Source of the DNA: Phialocephala subalpina
Lineage: Eukaryota > Ascomycota > Leotiomycetes > Helotiales > Mollisiaceae
Assembly (NCBI GenBank): GCA_900073065.1
Contig: FJOG01000009.1
Span: forward strand, 760,267-824,266
DNA length: 64,000 nt
Direction of reading: 5' to 3'
Position 1 is the stretch's first letter; each line of letters opens with the position of its first letter. The notes under the pieces were generated by a model. That model had not been told where the DNA came from. It saw nothing but the letters and a program-made list of their open reading frames with translations, and ran no database searches. This document shows positions 46,775-55,846 of the stretch, in pieces. Both the position numbers and the translations under genes were made by a program.

Positions 46775-49088
46775 ATGCCATCATACTTCTACCACCTGAA
46801 ATTCGAACTCTATCCTTACCCATTCAGCGATTCGGAAATTGGTGGCAACGCCCAGAAAGGCCGGCGAAAAGGCAGAACAAAAGTAGAGGAAGAGGAGCGC
46901 AGGAGGGAGGTCTGGGTTCCGAGCGAGGGGAGTGATATCTTTGAGACAGGGGCCTGGCCTGCTCACGCACCTGTTGCGCTCTTTGTAGAGGAAAATACTA
47001 CTCCAAGTGGCAGAGGCGATACTGGAAGAAAGAGCTTTAGTTCTTCAGCTTCTACGCAAGCACAACCTCAAGCACCAAGAGTAGTCATCGATTGTGGACC
47101 TGCTAGAGCTACTTCAAGCTCCACAGACGACGAGGAAGGAGTTCTGACTCTGCCAATTGCGAGTAAGCAGCCAGAGTTTCCGACGCCGAGGCCAGGGAAT
47201 ATACAGCGGGATTTAAAGACTGCGAGGAGGGATTGGAGGTTTGGGAGGGTGAGGGTTGAGAGTTTGGATTTGGGCACTGATACGGAAATGGATCATACAC
47301 ATGCACCAGCTCTTAGGAGAAGGGGGGAGAGTAGCTCTGCTGGTGGCGGATTATCTGCTGCTACGACTGGTGTTGGTGTTGGAGGAGGCAGAGTCACGAA
47401 AGCAAGATTTGACGCTGTGGAGGGGAAGAATACAGAGGTTGGATGGGGGATTGTCCACCTGTACCGGGATGGAGATGAGACCTTGGATCTGGGAGCTCCG
47501 CCGCAGGAGGAGATATATGCTGCGGATGATACGGATGGTAAGGAAGCAGAGGAGGATTTCACTGTATTGTGTGTTCCTGCTGTCCCGAGTTATCTTACAC
47601 CGAGTGACTTTCTGGGATTTGTGGGAGAGAAGACGAGGGAGGATGTTAGCCATTTTAGGATGGTGATGACGGGGAGGATGAATAGGTATTTGGTGCTTAT
47701 GAAGTTCAGGGATGGAGGGGTAGCTAGGAGGTGGAGGAAGGAATTCGATGGGAAGGTATTCAATACTATGGAAGTGAGTTGTCGTCTCCCTTCCTTGAAG
47801 CTCAAAACTGACAGTCCTACAGCCAGAAACCTGCCATGTCATGTTCATCAAATCGATTACCTTCCAAACACCTGCGTCCTCACGGCCGAATACAAGCTTC
47901 CCAGAGCTCTCCCACGATCCCTTCACACCCTCTCAATCTGCCTCGACGTTCCTCAAGCCTTTCCCTCCTCCCACACCGAACCTCGTCGAGCTACCTACTT
48001 GTCCCGTATGTCTCGAGCGAATGGATGATACAACAGGTCTCCTAACTATCCTCTGCCAACACGTCTTCCACTGCGACTGTCTACAAAAATGGAAAGGAAG
48101 CGGTTGTCCCGTCTGCAGACATACGAATCCCTCACTCGCTGCCTCCTCTCCATCCGCTACTTCTGCACACCCATACGACCCCTCAATTCCTCCATTCGGT
48201 AGCGGCGAAGCCTCACTCTGCAGCGTCTGCGATTCTACAGATGATCTTTGGATCTGCCTCATATGCGGGAATGTGGGATGTGGAAGATATAAAGGCGGAC
48301 ATGCTAAGGAACATTGGAAGGACTCTGCACATAATTTTGCACTGGAGATCGAGACGCAACATGTGTGGGATTATGCGGGGGATATGTGGGTTCATAGGCT
48401 CATTCGAGATAAAGGGGATAGTAAGGTTATTGAGTTGCCTTCTTCGTCGAGAACGGGAATGGGGAGAGGAAGAGACGATGAGGATATGGTGCCGAGAGAG
48501 AAGTTGGAGAGGATCGGGATGGAGTATACGCATTTGCTCACAAGCCAGCTTGAGAGCCAAAGAGTATATTTCGAAGAATTGGTAGGGAAAGCAGTTGCAA
48601 AAGCTAGTGCAGCTTCTACTTCCGCCGCGACAGCTACAACTCGCGCAGACGAAGCCCTCTCCAAACTCGCAGACCTCGAACTCGAAAACAAGAAACTCAA
48701 ATCCGAAGTCCTAGTCTCCCTAGAAAAAGACCTCGAGCGCGAAAAACGCAAGGCAGAAAAGAGCAGCGAAGTAGCTCGCGGCTTTGGCAAGTCGCTAATG
48801 GAAGAGAAGAAAGTCAGCGAGGGCCTAATGGAGAGGATCGGACATGTGAATAAGAGTATGATGGCACTAAGTGAGGAGATCACGAAGTTGAAGGGGGAGA
48901 ATGCGGAGTTGAAGGAGGAGAATAGGGATTTGTTGTTTAGTATTAGTGCGGAGCAGAAGATTAGGGAGATGGGTGAGGATGGGGACGGGGGTTTGGAGAA
49001 GGGAGAGTTGGAGGGTGGGAGTTTGGTGGTGCCGCCGGAGAAGGAGAAGCCGGGAAGGAAGAAGGGGAAGGGGAAGAGTAAGGCTTGA
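46775..49088 (+). CDS. ETP1: BRAP2/Etp1-like RING and UBP zinc-finger protein
   Basis: A putative ubiquitin E3 ligase. The family (human BRAP/IMP, yeast Etp1) reads ubiquitin through its UBP finger and acts in signalling and stress or ethanol tolerance. Exons 46775-47773 and 47823-49088 give 754 residues. The order is a low-complexity N-terminus, then a BRAP2 RNA-recognition-like domain (about 265-365) with VLCVPAVPSYLTPSDFLGFV and HFRMVMTGRMNRYLVLMKFR. The RING runs Cys393 to Cys431 (CPVCLERMD, CQHVFHCDCL, CPVCRH). The UBP finger runs Cys466 to His513 (CSVCDSTDDLWICLICGNVG, then GHAKEHW). A coiled coil covers about 575-705, and a basic KKGKGKSKA tail ends the protein. The intron in the BRAP2 domain joins NTME to PETCHVMFI in frame. 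All RING and UBP ligands I can see are intact. Confidence 0.94.
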
Positions 49089-49760
49089 TTTGAATCTTTG
49101 GGATGGATTTGGAAGATGGAAAGTTGGTGCATTGGGTTGGCGTTTGGTGTCTTTGTCTGCATAGCGATGGGAGAACGGATGGGTATACCATGAATGAATT
49201 GCATTTACTTAACCATCTATTAGGTTGATAGATATGCTTGTCGATTATGATTGTGCGACTCGAATACCATGTTCGTCACGGACTGGTTGTTGGAGCTGGA
49301 TTGGGACATTTCATTTCTAGATAATGGGCAAGATAATGTCCAAGATTAATAGAGTGTCCCTTGACCTCCTTTTCGGTCATAGCTAGGCAGTTGGAGAAGC
49401 ACGTTTCTCAGGATGTGATTGATGAAGCTGAATTTGAGTATTCATTCCTGGACAATGGATATCCCAGTGTCCAGAGTTACTCTTAACGGAGTAATTTTTG
49501 TTCTCCTTGTCGAAACATGACTGAGACATTCATCTGATTCCCAGTATGGCGAGAAATTATGGCGAGAACATTTCCCGTCATTATTTGACACTTCTCCTGT
49601 CTTATATAAAGGAGAGCAGCGACAGCCATTTCTCTCTCAGCAGCCTAACGTCGAAGTCGTTGGAAGTGGATCCGGCCCGCTCATAGGGCGTTCCAAATTT
49701 TCCGCGCCGTACAGCGAACCTCTCCTCCCCCTTTCCTCAATCAACGACTTCCCAAGCAGA
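49089..49760. other. Intergenic with a diverged tandem duplication and a TATA box
   Basis: About 670 bp. Two related segments, about 131 bp apart, are listed separately. A clean TATATAAA occurs at 49603-49610, and ATGGCGAGAA is repeated at 49546-49570. No plus-strand gene is seen downstream for 1.6 kb, so the TATA box has no obvious client. Confidence 0.4.
49285..49506. repeat. Imperfect tandem duplication, period about 131 bp
   Basis: The segment from about 49285 resembles that from about 49416: GAGCTGGATT against GAAGCTGAATT, TCATTTCTAGATAATGG against TCATTCCTGGACAATGG, and TGTCCAAGATTA against TGTCCAGAGTTA. Many differences are C/T or G/A changes. Aligned by eye, so the boundaries are approximate. 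Confidence 0.35.
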
Positions 49761-50857
49761 TCAAATCTCAGTCGGAGTGCTTGCTGTTCCTTCCTTCCCT
49801 AGTATTGACTTGCATGTTTCCAGTTGTAGCACAATCTTCTCCCCTCCTGCTTCCTCGTCCTTTCCATCAAGGACCTCTGGTTCCTCCCATAATCGCATTA
49901 TGCCATGAACAATCGAGCTGATTGCAAATGCGAAGAGGATGGACCAGGCCAGATATCCTTTTCCATTTAAGAATATATCGCCTGTCCACAGGCTTGCGAG
50001 TATTCTAACTGCGAGTCCCATTCCAAGTATTCGAGTTTAATATCGGTTTCCTTTCTGCGACTGCCACAGCAATGCGACTGCGAACGAGAAAAGTAAACAG
50101 GCTGCTAGGAATAGCCTTGGTGAAGGATCGGAGAGTGTTTTAAATATCTGGAGATCTTCTATGAAAGAAGATAATTACGACTAAAGCAAGTGTCAGTGGC
50201 CAAACTCTCCACGATGCCTCTGACAGCATCAAAAGTATGAAGTAACGACCAATCGGCACCCTTCTCTTCAAGTCGCCTTCGAGTTATGATGTCTATCTCA
50301 ATCTGATATCGCACAGTGTTCCAATAGTCGTCTGAATTCACTGTCCTTTTCCCCTTCTCATCATAGTTCGGCCTCAAGTGAGGGTCAAGAAAGGGATTTT
50401 AGTCGTGAGCTTCAGCCCAATAAGCCCAAGCTGATGTAGTGGATTTGCCGTCTAGTTCGAGACCATTTGCTTCTGCTAGATCTGGACTATCGTCAATACT
50501 ATCTAGCGCTATATCCAATCGCTCGTGTGAAAATGTATCTTCAGCATGCCTGAACTCGCTCTCAAATTTCGTATGTAGGTGAACTTCGGCCCTTATAAGT
50601 TCCCATTCTTGCTCATCCAAACGGAATTCTGCCACCATATAGTCGTCCTCCAATGGACCTAAGCAATCGCGTGCAGCCTGCCATTCGGCGTAGATTTGGG
50701 AGAAATCCTCGGAATCGATAAGTTGGAACCCTTGTGCAGGGAGTCTTTGGACCTCCTTCATGAGTTTCTCATCACACTCCCTCACATCTTGCCGTTTAAA
50801 GTGGACTCGCGCCTTTTTTGACGGACCTCGATGAGTGCCTCTGTAACCGCAGCCCAT
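49761..50857 (-). pseudogene. Decayed fungal gene (helical protein with membrane-like end)
   Basis: From ATG at 50857 a frame of 152 codons reads MGCGYRGTHRGPSKKARVHF, FSQIYAEWQAARDCLGPLED and EFRLDEQEWELIRAEVHLHT, to a TAA at 50399-50401. The same frame stays open past it for more than 70 codons (NPFLDPHLRPNYDEKGKRTV, YQIEIDIITRRRLEEKGADW) to a TAG at 50159. Downstream, another frame (50021-49761) encodes RILASLWTGDIFLNGKGYLA, a hydrophobic segment, then an acidic tail. I recall fungal proteins with a W..ARD.LGPLE...L...E.EL pattern followed later by FPFLDP and IITRRR, of unknown function. This looks like one copy inactivated by stops. Exact gene ends are unknown. Confidence 0.5.
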
Positions 50858-51254
50858 AATTTGATTGTTTCTTGCAACGAAGACCTAAATTCGACCAAGC
50901 GAGGGTCATCACTACATGTGGAAAGCCTGTTCAAAGTCGATTAGCATGTTGAAGCAATAGTAGCAGCGCTCTCGTTCTTTAAAGGGTTGTTCTATGCATA
51001 TGGCGGCGCGACACTACCGCCTCCACTCGGTTACTTTGGTGTCGATGGTCTCGTCGAGTGAGTGGTAGTCCAACCGCATTCATGCGAACATCTTTGGAAC
51101 ATAGAGCTCAGCACTTGGAAGTATCCTCACCGCCATCATGTCTTTTCCATGTTGGCGTGAACGGAGCTTCTGCTGTTTCCTATTGTGGTACTAGATATTG
51201 CTGTTACATTATGGGAACAGACAGTAGGATCTCAAATGCCGATCTAGCTGTGAT
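50858..51254. other. Intergenic
   Basis: About 400 bp between the minus-strand pseudogene and the plus-strand small membrane ORF. Open frames here lack recognisable features. It could contain a first exon for the 51255 ORF. Confidence 0.35.
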
Positions 51255-51641
51255 ATGGCTACCCGGCTCCGGGCTCAATATACTATTATTGACAGGCTCC
51301 GGACGTTCTCAAGGACTGGTAGACTCATGGCCTTGACGATTGCACTGCTAGGGACCTTGACAGCCATCGGCTTCGCATGTGTATTGTCATTTCAAGAGGG
51401 CGAGCGGTATGCATACCCATTGGTCTTTGTAGCTATGGGTATACTACCGAGTACACTATTTTGGGAATTGGTATGGCTCGTTCTTGCGCATCTTATGGGT
51501 GTTGGAGCGATGGCTCAAGCAATGGAGGAGCCTGTAGTTCGTCACCTTTCCCCTCGCGGTGAGGAGCCGCGTATTAACCAAAGGAATGAGCTCCTCCGGA
51601 GGACCCAATTCGTTGCCCCAATGGACGACTTTCGACGCTAG
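51255..51641 (+). CDS. Small two-helix membrane protein or fragment, unknown
   Basis: A 128-codon ORF starting MATRLRAQYTIIDRLRTFSR has two strongly hydrophobic segments (about 25-46 LMALTIALLGTLTAIGFACV, and about 54-84 YPLVFVAMGILPSTLFWELV with VWLVLAHLMGVG after). A hydrophilic tail rich in Arg/Glu follows (RHLSPRGEEPRINQRNELLR). The composition looks coding. I recognise no family. It may be a whole small gene, a last exon, or a fragment, given the pseudogene next to it. Confidence 0.4.
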   Translation: MATRLRAQYTIIDRLRTFSRTGRLMALTIALLGTLTAIGFACVLSFQEGERYAYPLVFVAMGILPSTLFWELVWLVLAHLMGVGAMAQAMEEPVVRHLSPRGEEPRINQRNELLRRTQFVAPMDDFRR

Positions 51642-52731
51642 GTGACGAGGAAGAGAAATGTCATGAATGTGACTCCATGGCTGATGAAAGATGAGAACGC
51701 ATACCATGGCTTTCTAGACATTTTTGATGAGCCTCGATGGATACTGATATTGATACAACGGATTCGTGGAGGCGTCTCATGATATTTCACTAAGACCCCT
51801 TTCAGCATTGGCTCAGGAGTGCGCCGCGTTTACGTTCGCAGTCGATTAATGGCCTCTGTTCTGAACCCAAAGCCTCAAAGAAATTACGTTGGTTAACTAT
51901 CGATTCAACAGTGTTGATAACTGATCATCGCTTTCCTACTTGTAATCTTGACGGCGCTGGAGGATTCATCCCACGCTCACGGTAAGCGCGCACCAGCACG
52001 CACTAAAATACCTCCTTAGCCACCAAATTTAGGGACGATGCCGGATTGGCTCTCCGTCACCTAGTGTTGGCTGAAGGCTTTGTGTCCTTGGACAAGTGAT
52101 TGAACGTCCGAAGCGTTCTTGTACCATCAAGGCAAGTAGATATGTGACTGCGTGTATTTCTCCCCGGAAGCATCCATGACCAATCCATCGGTCCTGTAAG
52201 GTGAATAAGTGGACATAAAAGTCTCGGACTCGGACAGTGGTGTTAGAGACGGAACATTTGGGGTTGAAAAATGCTCACCTGTGCTGGGACATTCCAAAGA
52301 TACTCCCTGTTTTTGAATGTATACATTTCAGAAATCAGGACATATGAGATTCAAAGTCCTGCCCTGGGCAGGGACGTTATATGTCCCTCTTTCTAGGTTC
52401 GCAGTATTCCCCCCCCCTCTATACAGCAGCAGCTCACTTCCTCTTCAGAGATGTCGATTAGCAACAGGTTACGATTAACGTTGGGCGAGTTGGTCTTTCT
52501 CAAGGCCATGCCCTTTCAGGAGGCTCACCTTTGATTCTTTGCCGTTCGGTTCCGAGCTGAAAGGCACGGAATTCACCTGAAAATAATCAAAGCATATCAA
52601 TTTCCTAACCTACTCGCGAGTATCTTAAACCCTCGACCTCGACCACCTCAACTCAACCCAACTACCTCAACCCAACTACCTCAACCCAACTACCTCAACC
52701 CAACCACCAACGCAGACCACAAGGCCTCGAG
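51642..52731. other. Intergenic, upstream of BTB-like copy D
   Basis: About 1.1 kb. No gene. A run of nine C residues lies near 52410. The last 90 bp are CA/CT-rich and contain the 14-bp tandem repeat listed separately. Confidence 0.45.
52661..52702 (+). repeat. 14-bp tandem repeat, three perfect copies, in the leader of copy D
   Basis: ACTACCTCAACCCA is repeated three times exactly, with imperfect flanking copies on both sides, ending 29 bp before the ATG of the copy D gene. Likely within its 5' untranslated leader. Confidence 0.8.
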
Positions 52732-54167
52732 ATGACTACCACAGGTCGTCTTTTCACGACAAATGCTCGCCTCAGTCGCGTCGCAACAACAACAACAACT
52801 CCTCGTGAAATCATCATTGACGAGTCAGGCGATCTCATCATTCGAGTCTACAAGAAGAGTTCGGCTTTCGATCCCAAGTTTCAGTCAAGCATTGACAGTA
52901 GCAAGACTATTGATGGTGAGATTCTTGCGATCATCAAAGTCACGAAGAAGACACTCGTCGACAAATCGGTTTACTTCGCTGCTATGCTGGCTGGCGGATT
53001 TGGAGAAGCCAAGCAGGACACGATCGATCTTGAAGATGAGCAGGTCGACGCGCTTGAGGCAAGTCTCACCTTCTCAAAGCAAGGTTTCCACTTTTGCACA
53101 GTCTCTGGAGTCTTCATATAATCTGTTACACCAACGAATGCACCACCACTCCTGGAACTCTCTCAAAAGCATGAAAGAAGCATACTAACTCCGTGGGTAA
53201 AGCTATGGTTCCGCCATTTCCACGATTCATTCAATGAAGCAAGTTACAAAGTCTTGATTCCGACCATCTGGGGCGCGCTCAAGATTGCACAATTCTACAA
53301 CTTCAAGACCGAGGACCTAGAGGACTGGTTTGGCAAGTGGCTGAAGGACAACGGCGGTGACAAGTTGGAGAAGTTCACGATCGAAGAGCTTCAGACGCTG
53401 CTGTACCCGTGCCAAGAATTCGACAATCCTCATGGCTTTGCCCATGCCACTAGAAGACTGGTTTACGAGACGGAAGGCCATATCAAGGAGCTTTTCCCGA
53501 AGGGCTTCTCCAAATGGTCTGGAAAGCATCTTCACCTTCACCCGAGAATCATCAGTAAATTTATTTTTTACTAAAGTCATTGCTTGAGATTATCGATCTC
53601 TGTCACGAGCTCAGGCTAATTTGTCTTACAGCCAGTATCAATGCAGCCAGAGGAAGTCTGAAAACCAAGATTCATCAAGGCATTTACAGCCGACGATTCT
53701 TCTCCAGTTCTTGCAGCTGTAAGATGGAGGGCTACTTCCAATACGGACTAGCACTCGACAAGACAGGAGTCTGGCCGTTGGAGGAGGTCATGCATGGCAG
53801 AGATGCGTTCTCCCTGCAACAAATCCTTCAAGGCTTGGGTAGGTTTGGGTATAAGGCTCCGAACGAAACTTGCAACTTGTGCTCCCAAGATTTCGCTACC
53901 ACTGTGGTAGGTCCAACCGTTGACCGCGTTCAGAGAAACTTCGAAGGCCTGTGTCTTGACTGCATTGACAAGGGAGAGAAGAGAGATTGGGACTTCGAGT
54001 ATCGGTATCACCAGGCTAGGCGTGTTTGGGATATGGCGGAGGCTGGTTGTCGCTTTGAGCATAGTGAACCTACTTGGTATTTCTCGTGGATGGCTCGCAA
54101 GCAAGCCGCGGATTTCTTCGAGCGGGAGCGGGATGCAAGGAAGCGCAAGGCATCGGAGATGGATTGA
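52732..54167 (+). CDS. BTB/POZ-like protein with C-terminal Cys-rich module (copy D, intact)
   Basis: Exons 52732-53058, 53203-53554 and 53632-54167 give 404 residues. The first intron begins GCAAGT: joining DALE to LWFRHFHDSFNEA in frame, as in the paralogues' ALELWFRHLHG, requires this GC-AG intron. The only nearby GT would shift the frame. It also has a perfect TACTAAC branch site. The BTB-like half shows IIIDESGDLIIRVY, EILAIIKVTKKTLVDKSVYF and DLEDWFGKWLKDNGG. The linker is LYPCQEFDNPHGFAHATRRL, then TSINAARGSLKTKI. The Cys-rich half has Cys254-x-Cys256, CNLC, LCLDCIDK and GCRFEHSEPTWYFSWMARKQ, with a basic KRKASEMD end. It is closest to copy A but lacks A's intron after PLEEV. Function is unknown, as for A and C. 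Confidence 0.78.
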
Positions 54168-54359
54168 GAAATTCCGTGGAGCTTGGGCACAATGGTCTTT
54201 GTAAGATTAGTTGATGTTATGAGAGGCAGTGGACCTACGTAGCTGTCTAGATCTTAGCGAATTGTGGGCTTGCGATGGGAGATAGCTAAAGGACACAAGC
54301 GGAGCTGAGAACGTTTGTTCATACCACGACCGAGAACTGATTTCGACTACCTTCAGTCA
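54168..54359. other. 3' flank of BTB-like copy D
   Basis: About 190 bp of downstream sequence. Nothing recognised. Confidence 0.4.
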
Positions 54360-54840
54360 CGTCTTGTGCCTAGTCAGTCAACAAATCCTACGAAAGCATT
54401 TGGAATTCCTCCTCAACGCCTAACTGGTATCTGAAGAATAATTTTGATCCCTTGTTTGAAGACTTTGCAATGCGAGGTCATTTGCGGGCTCACAAATACT
54501 TCCCAGAAGACTAGTTCTCCACTTACCTACAATTGTCCCAAACTTCCATGATGGCGAGGAGATGCCAAGGATAATCTTCCAAAAGCAGATCCATAGCACC
54601 AGCATGACGTGTCATGTTGAGCATGAAGACGACTACATGGATGAAGGGAAGGACGTTGTGGTAATCAATCCTTTGCAGAATGATCCGGAGAGTAGCACCA
54701 TACAATACATTGAAGTGGAGTCTGAGTAGACCAGATAAAGAACCAAAGAACCTTGGACTTTTTCGTTGCTGAAAGTCTGAGCTGAAAGTCGTGGCTGGGA
54801 CACAAGAAATGGTCGACTGGGTTTGGAGGACTTTTACAAA
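54360..54840 (-). pseudogene. Fossil fragment resembling Est1/SMG7-type helical domain
   Basis: A minus frame (about 54790-54523) reads RKSPRFFGSLSGLLRLHFNV, LYGATLRIILQRIDYHNVLP, FIHVVVFMLNMTRHAGAMDL and LLEDYPWHLLAIMEVW, then stops. Fungal Est1-like DNA/RNA-binding-domain proteins, as I remember them, have a segment of this kind: LP-x-IH-x3-VF, a short gap, then AM-x2-LE-x2-(F/V)PW. Beyond the stop, pieces in other frames (NDLALQSLQT, then FRYQLGVEEEFQML) resemble the following PLPEDFALRGL and VEEEEK-like part. No start or PIN/other domain is present. I infer a truncated, multiply broken copy. The family name is tentative. Confidence 0.4.
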
Positions 54841-55804
54841 ATGTGAGACTTGTTTTCGTTGAAGGTCCTAAGATATTAGACCACCTTGTACAGCATTTCA
54901 CCGAGCAAATATAGTAGAGTTGACTAGATGTCGAATTCCTTTCATTCGCAGAATTTTCCATACCTGGTCTCACGGCGTTGACTAGCATAGAAGGAGGATG
55001 CCAATGTCTCTGTCGCACTCAAAACTCAGCCATCTGTGGGCTCAAGATTCAACTTTGACTTCGATTCATAGCTAACCTCAAGGTATATTTGGCAAATATT
55101 TGTACTGAATAGGAATTTTGAAACGAACCTCCTACATTTTTCCCATCCAGACTTTAAAGTCAAATCGGCTCTTGGAAACAGTCACAAATGGCCTCCTTGA
55201 GATTCGAACACACGTAATATACTTGTTCACAAGTCGTTGAGGTACCAGATACTAGGGACGCCTGCCTATTCCGGCAGCGCGTCCTTTCCCTGTCCCTGAG
55301 CTTGCATCCCAGCCGGGCATCCATGCATCGCTGGTGTGTGAGGGGTCTGTCACGCCAAAATCCTCCGAACATCACTTCACTCACAAGGCTGAAGGATCGT
55401 ACCTTCAAGGGAAGAAGTGATTTGCTACTGCTTCTCAGGAGAGCAAGGTTTGGGGAGGGGTCGTGCAAATTGCGAGGTTTCCCCGCTTTTAGCGAAAGGG
55501 TTAGCGAGGCTGTGTCTTTCCATGCTCAGACGGAGAAATTCTGGGTTTCATGTTGTCAATCGATCAATCAGCTGAACGCTTCTACTCCAACGAATTCGAA
55601 GGAATGCGATGGTAATTTGGCATCGGCCACCGAAGGGTACGGCATTGCCTGTTGAACCGGGGCCGAACATGAAAAGGCAATTAATTCATTGCCATTGATG
55701 AGCTGAAGCCAGGGCTGGCAACTGGTTCGAAAGCAAAGTTCCACTTTGAAAGATACATGAAACAAGAGAAACTGCCTTGGGCCGTGGGACACCGCGCCAT
55801 GTCC

Positions 55805-55846
55805 CAACACTTTCAATCTCCCAGCCTTCCTTGGGCTTTCTCGGTC
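55805..55846 (+). repeat. Partial copy of the 33.3-kb inverted-repeat arm
   Basis: TTTCAATCTCCCAGCCTT here is identical to the reverse complement of the right arm of the element at 33273-33419. Similarity continues into CTTTCTCGG. A fainter complementary stretch (GCCAGGGCTGGCAAC) lies about 100 bp upstream near 55693. It looks like an old copy of the same small element. Confidence 0.45.

Noticed and set aside
48392..49204. Minus-strand Ser/Phe-rich ORF of 270 codons
   Set aside because: Antisense of the coiled-coil part of the BRAP2/Etp1-like gene.
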